A DNA stretch of 64,000 bases from Lysobacterales bacterium. Lineage in GTDB: Bacteria > Pseudomonadota > Gammaproteobacteria > Xanthomonadales > Rhodanobacteraceae. Below are positions 55,900 through 63,764 of the stretch, piece by piece; position 1 is the stretch's first letter, and the number at the start of each line of letters is the position of its first letter. The translations under genes and the position numbers were made by a program. The notes beneath the pieces were generated by a model. It did not search any database. It was given only the letters and a program-made list of their open reading frames with translations, and was not told the DNA's origin. The DNA is taken from the NCBI GenBank assembly GCA_016721015.1, contig JADKJL010000009.1, positions 496,001 through 560,000 of the forward strand, given 5' to 3'.

Positions 55900-56382
55900 T
55901 CAGGTGAGCTTGCCGAACAGAACCTGGGTCTTGATGCGCTTGAATCCTTCGCGCTCATAGAACTGATGGGCGCGTTCACGGATCGTGTTGCTGTGAACGC
56001 GCACTTCGGCGAAGTCGTTGATCGTGGCCCAGTGCATCGCCGCTTGCAGCAGACGCGCGCCGATACCGAGGCCGCGCATGGCCTGATCGACGACCAGACC
56101 GGCCACTTCAGCCCGCGGCGCCGAAGTCAGGGAAATCGTCGACACGACCAGGATCCAGCCGCAGACCTCGCCGTTGGCAAGCTCGGCAACAATTGCCGAA
56201 TCCGCATCAGCCTGCAGGATCCGACACAGCCGCTTGCGGATTTCCTCTGTGCTTGCCGGATAGCCCAACTGGGTCGCGAGCAACGCGATCGATGCCGAAT
56301 CTTCCTCCCGCGCGGTGCGGATCGTCACCGCGACCGGGGCCACGGTTGGGTTGCTCATGGGATCCGGATCAACAACAGCCAT
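55900..56382 (-). CDS. GNAT-family N-acetyltransferase
   Basis: The 160-residue protein shows GNAT motif A (EVAGLVVDQAMRGLGIGARLLQ, with the acetyl-CoA-binding R-G-x-G-x-G/A) and motif B (HQFYEREGFKRI). The start was placed at 56382, where AAAGGTGAAG precedes ATG; this overlaps the peptidase stop by 14 bases. An ATG at 56358 is the alternative. It is downstream of the M20 peptidase and probably co-transcribed with it. Substrate unknown. Confidence 0.85.
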   Translation of the reverse strand: MAVVDPDPMSNPTVAPVAVTIRTAREEDSASIALLATQLGYPASTEEIRKRLCRILQADADSAIVAELANGEVCGWILVVSTISLTSAPRAEVAGLVVDQAMRGLGIGARLLQAAMHWATINDFAEVRVHSNTIRERAHQFYEREGFKRIKTQVLFGKLT

Positions 56383-57847
56383 CTTCACCTTTGTGGGTGT
56401 GCGCGTCGGTTGCAGCCACGCCCGTCGTCAAGCCTTTTTCACTGGCTTTGAAATGATCGGCAACCACTTTGGCAACGCAGGCGGTCACCCGCTTGCCGGT
56501 CGGGATATGCAGGAACTCGTTCGGCCCGTGCGCATTCGAGTGCGGGCCGAGGACGCCGGTGATGAGGAACTGGGCGCCCGGGAATTTTTCGCCCAACATG
56601 CCCATGAACGGAATCGAGCCACCCTCGCCCATGTAGGCCGGCGGCGGACCGAAGTAGGTGCGCGAAGCTTCATCGACGGCCTGCTCCAACCACGGCGAAA
56701 GCGCTGGCGCGTTCCAGCCGCTGCCGGCTTTTTCGAGATGGAATTCGACGGTCGATCCGTATGGCGGATCGGATTCGAGCAATCGCTTGAGAAACTCGCC
56801 ACTCTTCACCGCATTGGCCGTCGGTGGCAGGCGCAAGCTGACCTTCACCGCCGTGAACGGTCGTTGCACGTTGCCGGCCGAATCCAGCGGCGGCAAGCCA
56901 CCGATACCGGTTATCGACAAGGCTGGGCGCCAGGTCCGGTTGAGCACGAGTTCGGTCAAATCCTTGCTGACCGGCTGCATGCCATCGGCCATCGGAAATT
57001 TGGAATAAATGTCATCGCCAAGGACGCCGGCGCTGAGCTTCGCCTGTTCGACGCGTTGCGCAGGAATCTCCGCATGCAATTCGCGCGGACGGATCTCGCC
57101 GGTATTCTCATCCTCCAGTCGCGACAGGATCTGGCGCAGGATGCGGAAACTCGACGGCACCACACCCGAGGCGTCACCCGAGTGCACGCCTTCCTTGAGC
57201 ACATTGACGGTCAGGTTGCCGCCGGTCATTCCGCGCAGTGACGTGGTCAACCACATCTGGTCGTAGTTGCCGCAACCGGAATCGAGGCAGACGATCAAGG
57301 AGGGCTTGCCGATCCGCGCAGCGAGATGGTCAACGTAGTACGGCAGATCGTAGCTGCCCGATTCCTCGCAGGCCTCGATCATCACCACGCAGCGAGAGTG
57401 CGGAATCTTCTGTGCCTGCAAGGCCATGATCGCGCCCAGCGAACCGAAGATCGCGTAACCATCGTCGGCACCGCCGCGACCAAAGAGCTTGTCTCCCTCG
57501 ATGACCGGCTTCCACGGCCCGAGGTGCTCGGCCCAACCGGTCATTTCGGGTTGCTTGTCGAGATGGCCGTAAAGCAGCACACAATCTTCGCCCTGACCCG
57601 GAATTTCGATGAAGATCAGCGGCGTGCGGCCCTGCAGTCGAACCACCTCGATCTGCATGCCTGGAATAGGCTGCGCGCGTGCCCAGTTCTCCATCAGGGT
57701 CACGGCCTGGTCCATGTAGCCGTGCTCGGCCCACTTCGCATCGAACATCGGCGATTTGTTCGGAATGCGGATGTAATCGACCAGTTGGCCAACGATCTGG
57801 TCGTCCCAGAGCATTCCGACGAAACCCTCAATTGCCTTCGAGTCCAT
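56369..57847 (-). CDS. M20-family dipeptidase (carnosinase/CPG2-like)
   Basis: The 492-residue metallopeptidase has the metal-site sequences LYGHLDKQPE, RGGADDGYA and MIEACEESGSYD, and a late His in GPHSNAHGPNEF, all expected for dinuclear-zinc M20 enzymes. A dimerisation domain interrupts the catalytic domain. No signal peptide, so it is cytoplasmic. It probably hydrolyses dipeptides. ATG at 57847 has AGGA upstream. The C-terminal end is GCC-rich and histidine-rich (DAHTHKGEDGCC), an odd tail. It is divergent from the ComEA-like gene. Confidence 0.9.
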   Translation of the reverse strand: MDSKAIEGFVGMLWDDQIVGQLVDYIRIPNKSPMFDAKWAEHGYMDQAVTLMENWARAQPIPGMQIEVVRLQGRTPLIFIEIPGQGEDCVLLYGHLDKQPEMTGWAEHLGPWKPVIEGDKLFGRGGADDGYAIFGSLGAIMALQAQKIPHSRCVVMIEACEESGSYDLPYYVDHLAARIGKPSLIVCLDSGCGNYDQMWLTTSLRGMTGGNLTVNVLKEGVHSGDASGVVPSSFRILRQILSRLEDENTGEIRPRELHAEIPAQRVEQAKLSAGVLGDDIYSKFPMADGMQPVSKDLTELVLNRTWRPALSITGIGGLPPLDSAGNVQRPFTAVKVSLRLPPTANAVKSGEFLKRLLESDPPYGSTVEFHLEKAGSGWNAPALSPWLEQAVDEASRTYFGPPPAYMGEGGSIPFMGMLGEKFPGAQFLITGVLGPHSNAHGPNEFLHIPTGKRVTACVAKVVADHFKASEKGLTTGVAATDAHTHKGEDGCC

Positions 57848-57921
57848 GTTGATCCTCGCGCGCTGCGCATCCAATGGCGAAAGTCCGATTCTAGCGCGCC
57901 GCACCGCGCTTTCCGAATCCA

Positions 57922-57939
57922 TGTAGGAAAACTCCTACA
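57922..57939. promoter_or_regulatory. Palindrome TGTAGGA-N4-TCCTACA upstream of the M20 peptidase
   Basis: A perfect 7-base inverted repeat with an AAAC spacer, 75 bases before the peptidase start and 127 before the ComEA-like gene. Its arms equal the GTAGGA/TCCTAC ends of the REP pair at 16491-16575, so it may be a reduced REP element rather than an operator. Confidence 0.5.
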
Positions 57940-58065
57940 CATTCCTGCTCGCCTCGCTTACGCGCCGCGACCGCGTTTTGCCATCCCGCCCGGGAACACC
58001 TCGGCGGAGACTTTGTTCACCGGGGACAGAAGGACCCGGCCCCAACCCAACTCAAGGAGAACATC

Positions 58066-58401
58066 ATGAACTTCAAGACCCTGCTCGGCAGCCTCGTGCT
58101 TTCCCTCGCTCTCGCCCTGCCGGCCTTCGCCGCCGAACAAGTCGACATCAACAGCGCCGATGCGAAAACCCTGGCGGAAGGCCTGAATGGCGTCGGCATG
58201 AGCAAGGCCGAAGCGATCGTCGCCTATCGTGACGAGCACGGCCCGTTTGCGAATGCCGAAGACCTGGCCCAGGTCAAGGGCATCGGCGACAAGATTGTCG
58301 AGAAGAACCGCGACAACATCGTGGTCGGTGGCAGCAAGGCGAAGGCGACCGCGAGCCGCAAGTCGGCCAAGGCAGACACGTCGGCTCACGCTGCCGACTG
58401 A
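58066..58401 (+). CDS. Small exported helix-hairpin-helix protein (ComEA-like)
   Basis: The 111-residue protein has a signal peptide (MNFKTLLGSLVLSLALALPAFA). A single HhH pair follows, starting with the family phrase VDINSADAKTLAEGLNGVG and then DLAQVKGIGDKIVEKN. A basic tail rich in Lys/Ser/Ala ends the protein. ComEA-type proteins bind incoming DNA in the periplasm during natural transformation, and small versions like this are common in proteobacteria. An AAGGAGA ribosome site precedes the ATG. Confidence 0.88.
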   Translation: MNFKTLLGSLVLSLALALPAFAAEQVDINSADAKTLAEGLNGVGMSKAEAIVAYRDEHGPFANAEDLAQVKGIGDKIVEKNRDNIVVGGSKAKATASRKSAKADTSAHAAD

Positions 58402-58414
58402 AGCGTGAACCGAC

Positions 58415-58447
58415 AAGGCGGCGCGATCCATTCGATCGCGCCGCCTT
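58415..58447 (+). terminator. Strong hairpin after the ComEA-like gene
   Basis: A 14-bp perfect stem (AAGGCGGCGCGATC / GATCGCGCCGCCTT, loop CATTC) begins 14 bases after the stop. It lacks a T-run afterwards, so it may stabilise the mRNA end or terminate weakly. Confidence 0.6.
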
Positions 58448-58591
58448 GTGCGTTTCCGAAACCCTGTCTGTGGCACGAGCATCTTCAGACGCGACGCTCT
58501 GCGCAATTGGTTTTGAAAAGCATCGTGCCTGAAGGCGCTCCGACGGGTTCCCAGCAAACTGAAAGTTCGCGGCGAATTGCTTTCGCTTGAG

Positions 58592-58611
58592 CCCACTCCC
58601 TACTCCCCATT
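58592..58611. repeat. Solitary copy of the ACTCCC/ACTCCCC repeat
   Basis: The motif CCCACTCCCTACTCCCCATT equals part of the array at 3249-3278 between ruvB and kup. It lies in the 336-base gap between the ComEA-like gene and the second SET gene; the rest of the gap shows only the hairpin above and no gene. Confidence 0.75.
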
Positions 58612-58737
58612 GACGCGCGCATCCTGCGGCTTGCCCTTTGGGCCAGCTACGCTGTTCGTTCCGACTTCCTGTCTCCACAGTCCAACTCTCGGCCTTTAAA
58701 CGCCATGCTAAACTTCGCATCCCCCGCCGGTGCGAAC

Positions 58738-59199
58738 ATGATTCTTCCCCGCTATCACATCAACCCGTCCAGCATTCCGGGCGCCGGCCAAGGCGTGTTC
58801 ATCGACGAGCCGGTTGACCGAGGCAGCATCCTGATCGCTCCGGACGCGATACCCCGCACCTGGCCGCTGGAACAGATCGAGGCCATGCCCGACGCGAAAG
58901 AGCTGCTCCCGGCCACCGTGCGCTGGTTCGAGAACCACTACACGATTTCAACCGAGTGGCCCGACGAGTGCTACATCAATCATTCGTTTGCGCCGACCGG
59001 GCTCTGGCACCTTGGCTTCATCTTTGCATCCGCCAATCTTGATGCCGGCAGCGAAATCACCGTGGACTACCGCCACCTGCTCGGCCCCGGGCAAGTGGAG
59101 GATTTCCGCGATGCCCAAAGCGGTGAGCGCATCGTCGGATTCACCTGGAAAGAGAGTCTCAGAACGTCCTCGCAGACGCTGCTCGGGCTCATCGGCTGA
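58738..59199 (+). CDS. SET-domain protein, second copy
   Basis: The 153-residue protein opens with PSSIPGAGQGVFIDEPVDRGS, the SET N-terminal strand, and contains CYINHSFAPTGLWH in the position of the NHxCxP motif and AGSEITVDYRHL as the active-site loop. It is shorter than the SET protein at 54504 and lacks the post-SET Cys cluster. The start is ambiguous: ATG at 58738 (MILPRYH) was chosen because it matches the fold start, while ATG at 58705 adds 11 residues. An acetyltransferase gene follows after 5 bases. Confidence 0.8.
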   Translation: MILPRYHINPSSIPGAGQGVFIDEPVDRGSILIAPDAIPRTWPLEQIEAMPDAKELLPATVRWFENHYTISTEWPDECYINHSFAPTGLWHLGFIFASANLDAGSEITVDYRHLLGPGQVEDFRDAQSGERIVGFTWKESLRTSSQTLLGLIG

Positions 59200-59204
59200 C
59201 CATC

Positions 59205-59729
59205 ATGCTTGAAATACCCGATTTGCTCACCGAACGACTGCGCCTCACGGGACTGTCGGAACGCCACTTCGAGTCGTATTCGGCCATGCTTGCCGATCCA
59301 TCGAGCACGCGCTACGTCGGCGACGGCCAGCCGCTCGACCGCATGAACGCATGGCGCTCGATGGCCATGTTGATCGGTCATTGGGCGCTGCGCGGCTATG
59401 GCATGTGGGCGGTCGAACTGAAGGACACCGGCGAGTTCATCGGCCGGGTCGGCTTGCACAATCCCGAGGGGTGGCCCGATCTCGAGCTTGGCTGGATGCT
59501 GCGTCCCGAACACCGGCATCACGGCTATGCCACCGAAGCTGCGCGTTGCGTACTCGACTACGCCTTCACCCGCCTCGGTGCCGAACGCGCGATCAGCCTG
59601 ATCCGCGCCGAGAACACCGAATCCGAACGTGTCGCCCGACGCCTCGGTGGCCGCCAGTCGACGACGATCGACTTTCTCGGCAGCGCGACCCTGGTCTACA
59701 CCTACCACCGCCCCGACGGCGCCAACTGA
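59205..59729 (+). CDS. RimJ/RimL-type GNAT acetyltransferase
   Basis: The 174-residue protein starts LLTERLRLTGLSERHFESY and carries the acetyl-CoA site RPEHRHHGYATEAAR and a C-terminal SERVARRLGGR. It belongs to the GNAT branch that acetylates protein N-termini or small molecules. It is 5 bases after the SET gene and 13 before the HutD-like gene, on the same strand, so the three likely form one transcript. Confidence 0.87.
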   Translation: MLEIPDLLTERLRLTGLSERHFESYSAMLADPSSTRYVGDGQPLDRMNAWRSMAMLIGHWALRGYGMWAVELKDTGEFIGRVGLHNPEGWPDLELGWMLRPEHRHHGYATEAARCVLDYAFTRLGAERAISLIRAENTESERVARRLGGRQSTTIDFLGSATLVYTYHRPDGAN

Positions 59730-59742
59730 GCGGCTCAGCTCG

Positions 59743-60330
59743 ATGCGCCTGATCCAGACTCGCGACTACCAGCGCAAGCGCTGGAACAACGATGGCGGAT
59801 GGACCACCGAAATTGCCCGTGAACCGCTGGCCGATTCCAGCGACGGATTCCGCTGGCGGGTCAGCATCGCCGACATCGAGGCGGATGGACCGTTTTCGCG
59901 CTTCCCCGGCATTGACCGCGATCTGTTGCTGCTGGCCGGCAAGGGCATCGAACTCGACATCGACGACGCACCGTCAATCCGACTCGATCGGCGCTTCCAG
60001 TCCATCCGTTTCGACGGCGAGGCCGCGATCCAATGCCGCCTGCTGGCCGGACCGACACGCGATTTCAATGTGATGGCGGCGCGTGCGCAGGTTTCGGCCG
60101 AAGTCCATGCCCGCCCGCTCGCGGGCACCATGCTGGTTTTCGTCGAACCACGCTGCTCATGGCTGATCCATGTCTTCGCCGGACAGGCTTCCGCGCGCGG
60201 CGACGATCAATCGGTGAGCGCGCAATGCGGAGAAACCCTGATCCTCGATGCACCGATTGATGCGCGGGCACGCGTCGTCATCGAGGGCGGCGGCGAACTC
60301 ATCCTGGTCAAGTTCACCGATATCGACTAG
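59743..60330 (+). CDS. HutD-family protein
   Basis: The 195-residue cupin-like protein matches the HutD/Ves family: RKRWNNDGGWTTEIAREP at the N-terminus, FRWRVSIADIEADGPFSRFPGIDRDLLLLAGKG in the core (given here in parts), and DFNVMAARA. The family is found with histidine-utilisation genes in some bacteria, but no hut genes are seen here. Function is not well defined. The start at 59743 follows the acetyltransferase stop by 13 bases; its stop overlaps the convergent membrane gene by 4 bases. Confidence 0.82.
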   Translation: MRLIQTRDYQRKRWNNDGGWTTEIAREPLADSSDGFRWRVSIADIEADGPFSRFPGIDRDLLLLAGKGIELDIDDAPSIRLDRRFQSIRFDGEAAIQCRLLAGPTRDFNVMAARAQVSAEVHARPLAGTMLVFVEPRCSWLIHVFAGQASARGDDQSVSAQCGETLILDAPIDARARVVIEGGGELILVKFTDID

Positions 60331-60743
60331 CGCGTGCGGATCAGCTTGACCTGTTTCGGGCGCAGCGCGAACAGCACCGCATAGAGCACCAGCAGGATTG
60401 GTGGCGCCCAGTACAGAATCTTGACCCAGCCATGGCCACGACTGAAGTTCGAGTTGAGAACCAGATCCATCGCCACATTCGGATCCTCGATGATCCGGGC
60501 ATAGCCAGGACTGAGCGCATCGCCCATCAACTGCATACCGAGCTCGTGGAAAGCCTGGATCGCCGCATCGAGATAGCCGCCCAGGGCCATGTAGGTCGAA
60601 GCCAGGATCGCCTCGGAATGGGCCGATCGGGCAATCAGCGGGCCGACTTCGGGCAGATCCGGTACCGCCCCCCAAAGCACAAGGTCGAACAACAGGGTCA
60701 GCCCGAGTAGAACCAGGGCGATGATGTGCAGGTAACCTCTCAT
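60327..60743 (-). CDS. Small two-span membrane protein of unknown function
   Basis: The 138-residue protein has a hydrophobic N-terminal span (about 3-24, YLHIIALVLLGLTLLFDLVLWG) and a second one near the C-terminus (about 108-127, ILYWAPPILLVLYAVLFAL), with an about 80-residue soluble loop between them. No family is recognised. The ATG at 60743 has a clear GGAGGG ribosome site, which decides it over a much longer open frame. It is divergent from the GGDEF/EAL-like gene, 187 bases away. Confidence 0.72.
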   Translation of the reverse strand: MRGYLHIIALVLLGLTLLFDLVLWGAVPDLPEVGPLIARSAHSEAILASTYMALGGYLDAAIQAFHELGMQLMGDALSPGYARIIEDPNVAMDLVLNSNFSRGHGWVKILYWAPPILLVLYAVLFALRPKQVKLIRTR

Positions 60744-60930
60744 ATTCCCTCCATAACACGTCCAATCGACCGGGCCAGCCGCAAAGGCGGCGTAAACTGT
60801 GCTCCAGCGCACGGCGATACTTTCAGCCATCAGACATTCTCGCCGCGCTAGTGTGCCCGAAATCCCACGTATTGGTTCGTGAGAAAGCATGATCAAGAAA
60901 CCGAACACCATCGGCTGAGTAATCCCTTCC

Positions 60931-63432
60931 ATGACCGGACCGCATTCCAACCAGGGACTCTCCGATAGCACAGCCCGGGAAGCCCTGCGCGAGCGCTGTC
61001 TGAGTCTGGTCAGGCGCTGGCAGCCATTGGCCCGCTCCGGATGGGATCACCACGCGGCCCGCCTGCTCGGCGAGGAAATTGACCAGATTGCCGCGACCAG
61101 CGAATCGCTCGGGCTGCAAGAGGTCAACAGCAACGCGCTGGAACTCGCTGCGTACCTGTGCTCGTTCATTGACGACAAGCTCGTTCCCAACGAGAACGCA
61201 CTGGAAAACCTTGCCGGCATGGTCAACACCCTGGGCAGTGCGCTGAGCCAGTTGTCCGGTTCGACCACGGCCGATGTGCGTTCATTGCATGGCGAACTGA
61301 TCGAAGCAGGTGATAGCGACACGCATGCTGTCGCTCCGCCGGTCGCCGCCGCACCTATCAACACCGATCCAACCTGGCTGCCGCGCGCGGCCTGCCTGCT
61401 CGGTGAAACGGTACGCGCCGCGCCAGGACTGGCGGCGGCGTTGCGTGAGCGCGACTATCAGGTCAACGAGTTCGACGACCTTGACGGCCTGCTCGAATTC
61501 CTGCGTGTCGCCCGACCCGGCGCGCTCTTGCTCGATGCGCGCGCGCTCAGCCATCTCGGGCGGATCCGTGCCCGCCTCGACGAAGGCAGCAATTTTGAGC
61601 TGCGTGCGCAACCGGCCTTGCTCGTGTTTTCAGGCAAGGGTGATCTTGGCGAGCGCCTGCTGGCGATGCGGGCGGGCGCGGCCGGGCTGTTCAGCACGCC
61701 GCTTGACTCGCTGCGCGTGATCGCCTGCCTCGATGACCTGCTCGTCCATGCAACGCAGACGCCCTGGCGCATCCTGTTGGCCGAGGCTGATCCGGTCGCC
61801 GCCAGCGAACGCGCGCGCTGGCTGGCCGAACGCGGCATGACCGTGCGACTCGCCCACAATGGTCAAGCCGCGCTTGCCGCGCTGCCGGATTTCCGTCCCG
61901 ACGCGCTGGTCGTCGATCAGGAATTGTCCGATGTGCATGGCCTCGAATTGATCCAGCTCATCCGCGATCAGCCCGAGCACATGGCGCTGCCGATCCTGTT
62001 GATGTCGGCCAGCAACGAAATCGGCCAGCGCTTCGATGCCATTGCGGCCGGCTGCGATGAAGTTCTGCAGAAGCCAGTCAAGGCGCGCCACCTGACCCAT
62101 GCGCTGCAATCCCGCCTGAATCGCGCGCGCCGCCTGCGCGAACTGCTCGGCTCCGGCAGCGGCAGCGATCCGCGCAACGGCCTGCACTCGCGTTCGGCGC
62201 TGATCGAGAAGCTGGCCACCGCCTCCGGTGATCGATCCGCCGCGCTGATGTGCATTGCCATCGACCGATCGCAGGCACTGCGCGAGAGCATCGGCATCAG
62301 CGGCCTGGCCACACTCGACAACCACATCGGCCAGTTGCTGCGCAGCCAGCTCGACGTCACCGACATCTCGGCGCACTACCAGGATTTCCACTATTTCGTT
62401 CTGCTCCATCGTCGCTCACGCAGCGAAATGACAATGGCCGCCGAAGATATCCGCAGCGCACTGGCCGAACAGCCGTGGATGCACAATGGCAGCGATCACT
62501 TGCTCACTGCGAGCATCGGCCTGGCCACGCTGGGCGGCGAACCGCTCAGCGTCGACACGATCGTCGGCCATGCCGAGGGTGCGCAGATCGCCGCCACCCA
62601 CATGGGCGGCAATCGCGTGCTCTGGTACGAAGCCCGCGAAGCGGCCCTGCTGCCGAGTGATCCATTGCTGGCGGTGCGTGCGGTCATGGGACGCCGGCTC
62701 AAGGCCGAACAGGCGACCTTCGATTTCCTGCCGATCGTCCCGTTGGCTGGAAAGCTGAGCGGACAATTCGATCTGCGTTTTCGCGTCCTCAGTACACAGA
62801 ACCCCGGCGCCTCGATCGGCTACGACGAACTCGTTCCTGCGGCCACCGAAACCAACCAGCTCGCCGAGATTGACCGCCTGCTCCTGCAACACACCCTCGA
62901 AATGCGCGGCGAGCAACTCAAGCGCGGCCGCCAACTGCGCATCTTCGTGCCGCAGTCGGTACCGAGCCTGCTCAGCGCCGACCTTTGCTGGTGGCTCGAT
63001 CGCGAACTCAAAGCGCACCATCTTTCCGGCACCGGCCTCACCCTCAACCTGCCCTGTTCGCCACTGATCGATGCCGGCGAACGTGCGCGCGAACGCATCG
63101 CCGAGTTGCGCAAGCTCGGCGTTCGCGTTTGTCTGAATGATTTCGGTCGCGACTGGGCGGCCGTGCACGCGCTGAAGTTGTTGCAAGCCGACTTCGTCCG
63201 CCTCGATCCGACCCTGGTTCACGAACTCGGCAGCATCCGCTCGATCGCCGACACCGTGCTTGCCCTCGTGCGCAAGGCCCATGCCGCCGGCGCAGCCGTG
63301 ATCGCCCCGGAAGCCGACAACCTCAATCGCGCCCACCTGCTGCTCCGCCTCGGCGTCGACTACGCCGTCGGCCCGGCCTTCTCGCAGCCGCTCAGCCAAC
63401 CCGACTTCGATTTCACCCGACCGCTCTGGTAA
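60931..63432 (+). CDS. Multi-domain response-regulator protein with degenerate GGDEF and EAL domains
   Basis: The 833-residue cytoplasmic protein has a helical N-terminal region (about 1-130, Hpt-like in length but without a clear phospho-His motif). A degenerate receiver (about 150-265, ALLLDARALSHLGRI) and a second, better receiver (about 278-395, DALVVDQELSDVHGLELI with LQKPVKARHLTHAL) follow. Next comes a GGDEF-like domain where the catalytic signature reads HYQDFHYFVLL (no GGDEF), and an EAL-like domain where EALLR is replaced by DLRFRVL. Both c-di-GMP enzymatic sites are therefore probably dead. It resembles FimX/Filp-type c-di-GMP effectors that bind the ligand and act in pilus or virulence control, but whether it still binds c-di-GMP is unknown. 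Confidence 0.82.
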   Translation: MTGPHSNQGLSDSTAREALRERCLSLVRRWQPLARSGWDHHAARLLGEEIDQIAATSESLGLQEVNSNALELAAYLCSFIDDKLVPNENALENLAGMVNTLGSALSQLSGSTTADVRSLHGELIEAGDSDTHAVAPPVAAAPINTDPTWLPRAACLLGETVRAAPGLAAALRERDYQVNEFDDLDGLLEFLRVARPGALLLDARALSHLGRIRARLDEGSNFELRAQPALLVFSGKGDLGERLLAMRAGAAGLFSTPLDSLRVIACLDDLLVHATQTPWRILLAEADPVAASERARWLAERGMTVRLAHNGQAALAALPDFRPDALVVDQELSDVHGLELIQLIRDQPEHMALPILLMSASNEIGQRFDAIAAGCDEVLQKPVKARHLTHALQSRLNRARRLRELLGSGSGSDPRNGLHSRSALIEKLATASGDRSAALMCIAIDRSQALRESIGISGLATLDNHIGQLLRSQLDVTDISAHYQDFHYFVLLHRRSRSEMTMAAEDIRSALAEQPWMHNGSDHLLTASIGLATLGGEPLSVDTIVGHAEGAQIAATHMGGNRVLWYEAREAALLPSDPLLAVRAVMGRRLKAEQATFDFLPIVPLAGKLSGQFDLRFRVLSTQNPGASIGYDELVPAATETNQLAEIDRLLLQHTLEMRGEQLKRGRQLRIFVPQSVPSLLSADLCWWLDRELKAHHLSGTGLTLNLPCSPLIDAGERARERIAELRKLGVRVCLNDFGRDWAAVHALKLLQADFVRLDPTLVHELGSIRSIADTVLALVRKAHAAGAAVIAPEADNLNRAHLLLRLGVDYAVGPAFSQPLSQPDFDFTRPLW

Positions 63433-63764
63433 CTCTCGGCCACCACGCGCCAAAGCTCGATCCAGGTCAACACCCCAGATCGCCAGTCCATGGCCAATTC
63501 GAATACTTTTTCATTGACATCTAAAGCGATAGGTATGTATTTTCCCAGATTGGGGTATATGCACCAACACGGTTATGATCCGCGCTTGATCTGTTGACTG
63601 CACCACACGGGGGTGTAATGCGGTCACCAAGTACGTTTCCAGATGCGTTTCCGGCACGCCCTCTCGATGCGGGCGCCATGCACCTGTTCCGACTATTTGA
63701 CATTTGAAGCAGGAGCTTCGCGCGGTTCACGATTGACATCGCGGCGACATGGGAGAACTTCGCA
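63433..63764. promoter_or_regulatory. 332-base upstream region with a candidate sigma70 promoter
   Basis: Noticeably more AT-rich than the surrounding genes. TTGACA at 63514-63519 is followed after 18 bases by TATTTT at 63538-63543, a fair sigma70 match. No open frame in it looks real. It lies before the partial secreted-protein gene, whose ATG at 63765 has GGGAGA about 9 bases upstream. Confidence 0.4.

Noticed and set aside
60744..60971. 76-residue extension of the small membrane protein
   Set aside because: The clear GGAGGG ribosome site lies just before ATG 60743, and the extension overlaps the start of the divergent GGDEF/EAL-like gene.
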